A stretch of DNA of 8,004 bases from DATCIH01 sp036507955 (GTDB lineage Bacteria; Bacillota; Clostridia; Clostridiales; Clostridiaceae). The stretch is from NCBI GenBank assembly GCA_036507955.1, contig DATCIH010000056.1, positions 1 to 8,004 of the forward strand, read 5' to 3'. Positions 6,438 through 8,004 of the stretch are shown here, piece after piece (position 1 is the stretch's first letter; every line of letters begins with the position of its first letter). A program made the translations under genes and the position numbers. The notes beneath the pieces were generated by a model. The model was not told the DNA's origin, ran no database searches, and was given only the letters and a program-made list of their open reading frames with translations.

Positions 6438-6550
6438 GAGAAAAAAGGGAAGTCGCATAGGTTTCTCACTTATGTATTTGGGATTAAAGCAGTTTTGGTT
6501 CATTATACAGATGTGAGACCAGTGGCAAGTTGAAAGGAATGTGAGTTTTT
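6438..6550 (+). other. Structured leader or gene remnant before the small membrane protein
   Basis: A frame without a start codon runs from 6438 to the TGA at 6531-6533. It contains the protein-like stretch SHRFLTYVFGIKAVLVHYTD, ending DVRPVAS, which looks like the tail of a coding sequence; I cannot name the family with confidence. The same bases can fold: TCTCAC (6464-6469) pairs with GTGAGA (6513-6518), extended by GG/CC across a TT bulge. A second GTGAG (6541-6545), next to the start codon at 6551, is an alternative partner. It is either a relic used as leader or a regulatory 5' region. Confidence 0.35.
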
Positions 6551-6967
6551 ATGACAGAAATACTTTCCTTAGTAATTATTTTTTTGCTATTGTTCCCCAA
6601 TAATAAAAGAAGAGAAGTAGGTAAAATTGCTTTAACGATAGTATTTGTTTCTGCATTTATTGGTCTAATATTTAGTAATCCCATTTCTGTTGAAATTTTC
6701 AAATTGACAAATTTTCTGCTTTTAGTAGTAATCTATATTTTGCTTTTTGGGGCTGACATATTTAAGGAAAAGTCAAAAGTTGCAGTTTTAATTATCCTAG
6801 GTGGAATAATTGTTTGTTTTACAGCAGGTATTTTGATGAATGCACCTGAAAATATTAAAAAAGGCCATTGGGAGAACATACTTCTTGGAATTTTATATTT
6901 GCTTGGTTCATTTATTATTGCCTATGTAATTAATATAATCATAAATAAAATTAAAAGAAAAAAGTAA
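6551..6967 (+). CDS. Hypothetical small multi-pass membrane protein
   Basis: A 138-residue, very hydrophobic protein that I do not recognise. Five membrane segments are visible: about 3-15 (short), 25-42, 51-67, 75-94 and 108-131. There is a basic loop NNKRREVGK after the first and a strongly basic end (NKIKRKK). A hydrophilic loop (NAPENIKKGHWEN, about 96-108) precedes the last helix. No catalytic motif, cysteine pair or transporter signature is visible. The ATG at 6551 is preceded by AAAGGA (6533-6538, long spacing of 12) and by GTGAG (6541-6545, spacing 5); the second may be the working site. It follows the PASTA gene after 126 bases of a possibly structured leader. The frame is intact and its codon use resembles the neighbours, so it is probably real. 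Confidence 0.65.
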   Translation: MTEILSLVIIFLLLFPNNKRREVGKIALTIVFVSAFIGLIFSNPISVEIFKLTNFLLLVVIYILLFGADIFKEKSKVAVLIILGGIIVCFTAGILMNAPENIKKGHWENILLGILYLLGSFIIAYVINIIINKIKRKK

Positions 6968-6992
6968 AATGTGTGGTTACAAATTGGTTTAG

Positions 6993-7034
6993 TTGTAAAT
7001 TATAAACTTTTTTCGTATACTAAGGCAAAGGAGG
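6993..7034 (+). promoter_or_regulatory. Promoter and perfect Shine-Dalgarno with no gene behind them
   Basis: TTGTAA (6993-6998) and TATACT (7016-7021) are spaced by 17 bases, and AAAGGAGG (7027-7034) follows directly. No ATG, GTG or TTG lies at the usual 5-10 bases; the nearest ATG (7053) gives only two codons. The arrangement looks like the start region of a gene whose body was deleted. TTACAA (6977-6982) can pair with the -35 itself (TTGTAA), giving a weak hairpin. Confidence 0.5.
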
Positions 7035-7075
7035 ATTTATATTATAGTTAATATGATATAATCTGCAAGCATAAA

Positions 7076-7351
7076 TTATTTAGTAATAGTTTCTTCCTTT
7101 ATTTTTGAGAATAAGTTTTCTTGAGAAAGGTTCATATCATCATTACCTTTAATTGATAACTCAAAATTCTGTCTATTACTTTCACTAAAATATGTAATAT
7201 ATGCACCTTTGAAGTTATAATTCTGCTCTTTGACCCACACGATTGATCTATTACATATTGAAGCAAATAAATCCTTGTTAATAATACTTTCTTCGCTATA
7301 CAATATTATACTAAAATAATCCTCATGATTTATACCTGTGTCTATAAATGC
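7076..7351 (-). pseudogene. 5'-truncated gene fragment, unknown family
   Basis: The minus strand is open for 91 codons from 7351 down to the TAA at 7078-7076, with a protein-like composition: AFIDTGINHEDYFSIILYSE, then NRSIVWVKEQNYNFKGAYI and SNRQNFELSIKG. It begins directly after a TGA (7354-7352). The only start-like codon, a TTG at 7303, has no ribosome site and would cut into what reads as continuous protein. It therefore looks like the C-terminal end of a longer gene cut near 7350. No membrane segment or catalytic motif is visible and I do not recognise the family. It faces the other genes of the window, all of which run on the + strand. Chance openness in AT-rich DNA cannot be excluded. 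Confidence 0.45.
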
Positions 7352-7449
7352 TCATGCTCGCCCACACCCGTGAACCATTCGCTTTCATCTCTTATTCAAA
7401 CACAAATAAAAAGGAATTAACGATTGTCGGAACTGGTATTAAAGCCTAA
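7348..7449 (+). other. Short + strand reading frame ending in the terminator, possible gene tail
   Basis: A 33-codon frame starts at ATG 7348 (second ATG 7354), has no ribosome site, and stops at TAA 7447-7449, inside the left arm of the intrinsic terminator. It contains REPFAFISYS and KKELTIVGTGIKA. Its start overlaps the end of the minus-strand fragment by a few bases, and bases 7351-7380 are noticeably richer in G and C than their surroundings. The terminator implies that a + strand gene once ended here, so this may be its last codons; otherwise it is non-coding. The rest of the interval to 7675 holds no convincing gene. Confidence 0.25.
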
Positions 7450-7485
7450 CTGTTAATGAATAAGCAGGCAGTTAGGTTTTAATTT
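7441..7485 (+). terminator. Intrinsic terminator
   Basis: CCTAACTG (7445-7452) pairs perfectly with CAGTTAGG (7469-7476) around a 16-base loop, and the stem is followed by TTTTAATTT. AAAG before the stem pairs with TTTT after it (one G-U), lengthening it to 12 bp. This is the clearest terminator in the window, yet no intact + strand gene precedes it within 470 bases. Confidence 0.8.
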
Positions 7486-7599
7486 ACTTTGCCCGAAGAG
7501 TGAATAAAATAATGCATATTAAATAGGCAAGAAGAATGTAACCAATCAGACATCATATTCATAGAATAATTTTATAATGATTACCATATTGCATTTTCA

Positions 7600-7638
7600 T
7601 AGTTCCATACAAAACAGTTTGAGAACTTATTGGAACTA
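7600..7638. promoter_or_regulatory. Inverted repeat upstream of the GH1 gene (candidate operator or leader hairpin)
   Basis: TAGTTCCA (7600-7607) and TGGAACTA (7631-7638) are perfect 8-bp inverse complements, 23 bases apart. A smaller pair AGTT/AACT (7616-7627) is nested between them. The element ends 37 bases before the GH1 start codon. Sugar-hydrolase genes are usually controlled by a repressor or an antiterminator; the sequence does not match the RAT element I know, so an operator is the simpler idea. Confidence 0.4.
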
Positions 7639-7655
7639 CATTTGAATATGAATTG

Positions 7656-7670
7656 TATAAAATGTGAGGT
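7656..7670 (+). promoter_or_regulatory. Possible -10 and ribosome site of the GH1 gene
   Basis: TATAAA (7656-7661) is a fair -10, but the best -35 (TTGGAA, 7630-7635) is 20 bases away, longer than ideal, and falls inside the inverted repeat arm. A repressor on that repeat would therefore cover the promoter. GAGGT (7666-7670) is the Shine-Dalgarno, five bases before the ATG. The very short leader makes the -10 call uncertain; another TATAAT at 7573-7578 lacks a good -35. Confidence 0.35.
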
Positions 7671-7675
7671 TATTT

Positions 7676-8004
7676 ATGGTTACTTTCAAGCTAAACGAGA
7701 AATTTATGCTGGGAACAGCTACAGCAAGCACGCAAATCGAAGGAGGAGACACAAATAATACATGGTATAAATGGTGTGAAGAAGGGCATATTTCAGATTC
7801 AAGCAGTTGCATAACTGCTTGTGATCACTGGAATAGGATAAAACAGGATACAGAAATATTAAAAAGCCTAAATGTTCAAACACACAGGATGAGCATAGAA
7901 TGGAGCAGGATAGAGCCAGAGTTAGGAAAATTCTCAGAGGAGGCAATGCTCCATTACAGAGATGAAATTAAGCAGCTGTTGGTAAACAATATTCAGCCAT
8001 TAAT
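7676..8004 (+). CDS. Glycoside hydrolase family 1 beta-glucosidase (3' end outside window)
   Basis: The first 109 codons of a family 1 glycosidase, an enzyme that cleaves beta-linked glucosides or their 6-phosphates in the cytoplasm. GH1 landmarks are clear: FMLGTATASTQIEGG (10-24), carrying the conserved substrate-binding Gln20, then NNTWYKWCEEGHI (27-39), DHWNR (50-54), and HRMSIEWSRIEPELGKF (70-86), the beta-strand motif conserved across the family. Full-length members have about 400-480 residues; the catalytic acid/base and nucleophile glutamates lie beyond the window. There is no signal peptide. The ATG at 7676 is placed by GAGGT five bases upstream, and MVTFKLNEKF is a usual N-terminus. 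The residues that separate glucosidase from 6-phospho-glucosidase are not in view, and no PTS gene is visible to help. Confidence 0.93.
   Translation, partial: MVTFKLNEKFMLGTATASTQIEGGDTNNTWYKWCEEGHISDSSSCITACDHWNRIKQDTEILKSLNVQTHRMSIEWSRIEPELGKFSEEAMLHYRDEIKQLLVNNIQPL

Noticed and set aside
6478..6506. TTGGGA-N17-CATTAT as a promoter for the small membrane protein
   Set aside because: Both boxes are weak matches and lie within the putative leader structure; evidence is too thin to list.
7719..7946. Minus-strand frame opposite the GH1 gene
   Set aside because: The + strand carries unmistakable GH1 motifs over the same bases; the antisense Cys/Leu-rich frame is a shadow.
1..8004. CRISPR array, tRNA, rRNA or insertion sequence
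   Set aside because: I saw no regularly spaced direct repeats, no cloverleaf-like segment, no rRNA signature and no transposase domain or terminal inverted repeat pair.

Overview
The window is strongly AT-rich. Its Gram-positive Shine-Dalgarno sites, TATAAT-type promoters and gene families (ECF sigma with a membrane anti-sigma, XRE regulator next to an ABC-2 exporter, DUF1648, EFR1-type ferredoxin, PASTA, GH1) point to a low-GC Firmicute, most likely a clostridium. This is inferred from composition and family content, because no taxonomic marker gene is present.

Left part (1-1900): the 3' part of an ECF sigma factor gene overlaps a gene for a single-pass membrane protein with a long extracytoplasmic domain, its probable anti-sigma partner. 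A hairpin at 1851-1891 probably closes this unit. Centre (1950-4897): a promoter leads to an XRE regulator with a helical TPR-like sensor domain, then an ABC ATPase and an ABC-2 permease, all on the + strand with short gaps. Between the regulator and the ATPase lies a 17-codon reading frame whose stop overlaps the ATPase start as ATGA.

Right part (4898-7675): this is looser and partly eroded. It holds the C-terminal half of an EFR1-type ferredoxin without its flavodoxin domain, a DUF1648 membrane protein, a 43-codon gene with a strong ribosome site, a hairpin with pseudoknot potential beside a promoter, a small membrane-anchored single-PASTA protein, and an unrecognised small membrane protein. 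After these come a promoter with a perfect Shine-Dalgarno but no gene behind it, a minus-strand C-terminal gene fragment, a short + strand fragment and an intrinsic terminator. The window ends in the first 109 codons of a family 1 glycoside hydrolase preceded by a candidate operator or leader structure.

The region reads as accessory DNA: two self-contained regulatory or transport modules on the left and a decayed stretch with rearrangement scars on the right. I do not see a clear new defence or biosynthetic system. The most interesting signals are the coupled 17-codon frame before the ATPase, the hairpin/pseudoknot at 5996-6039, and the orphan expression signals at 6993-7034.
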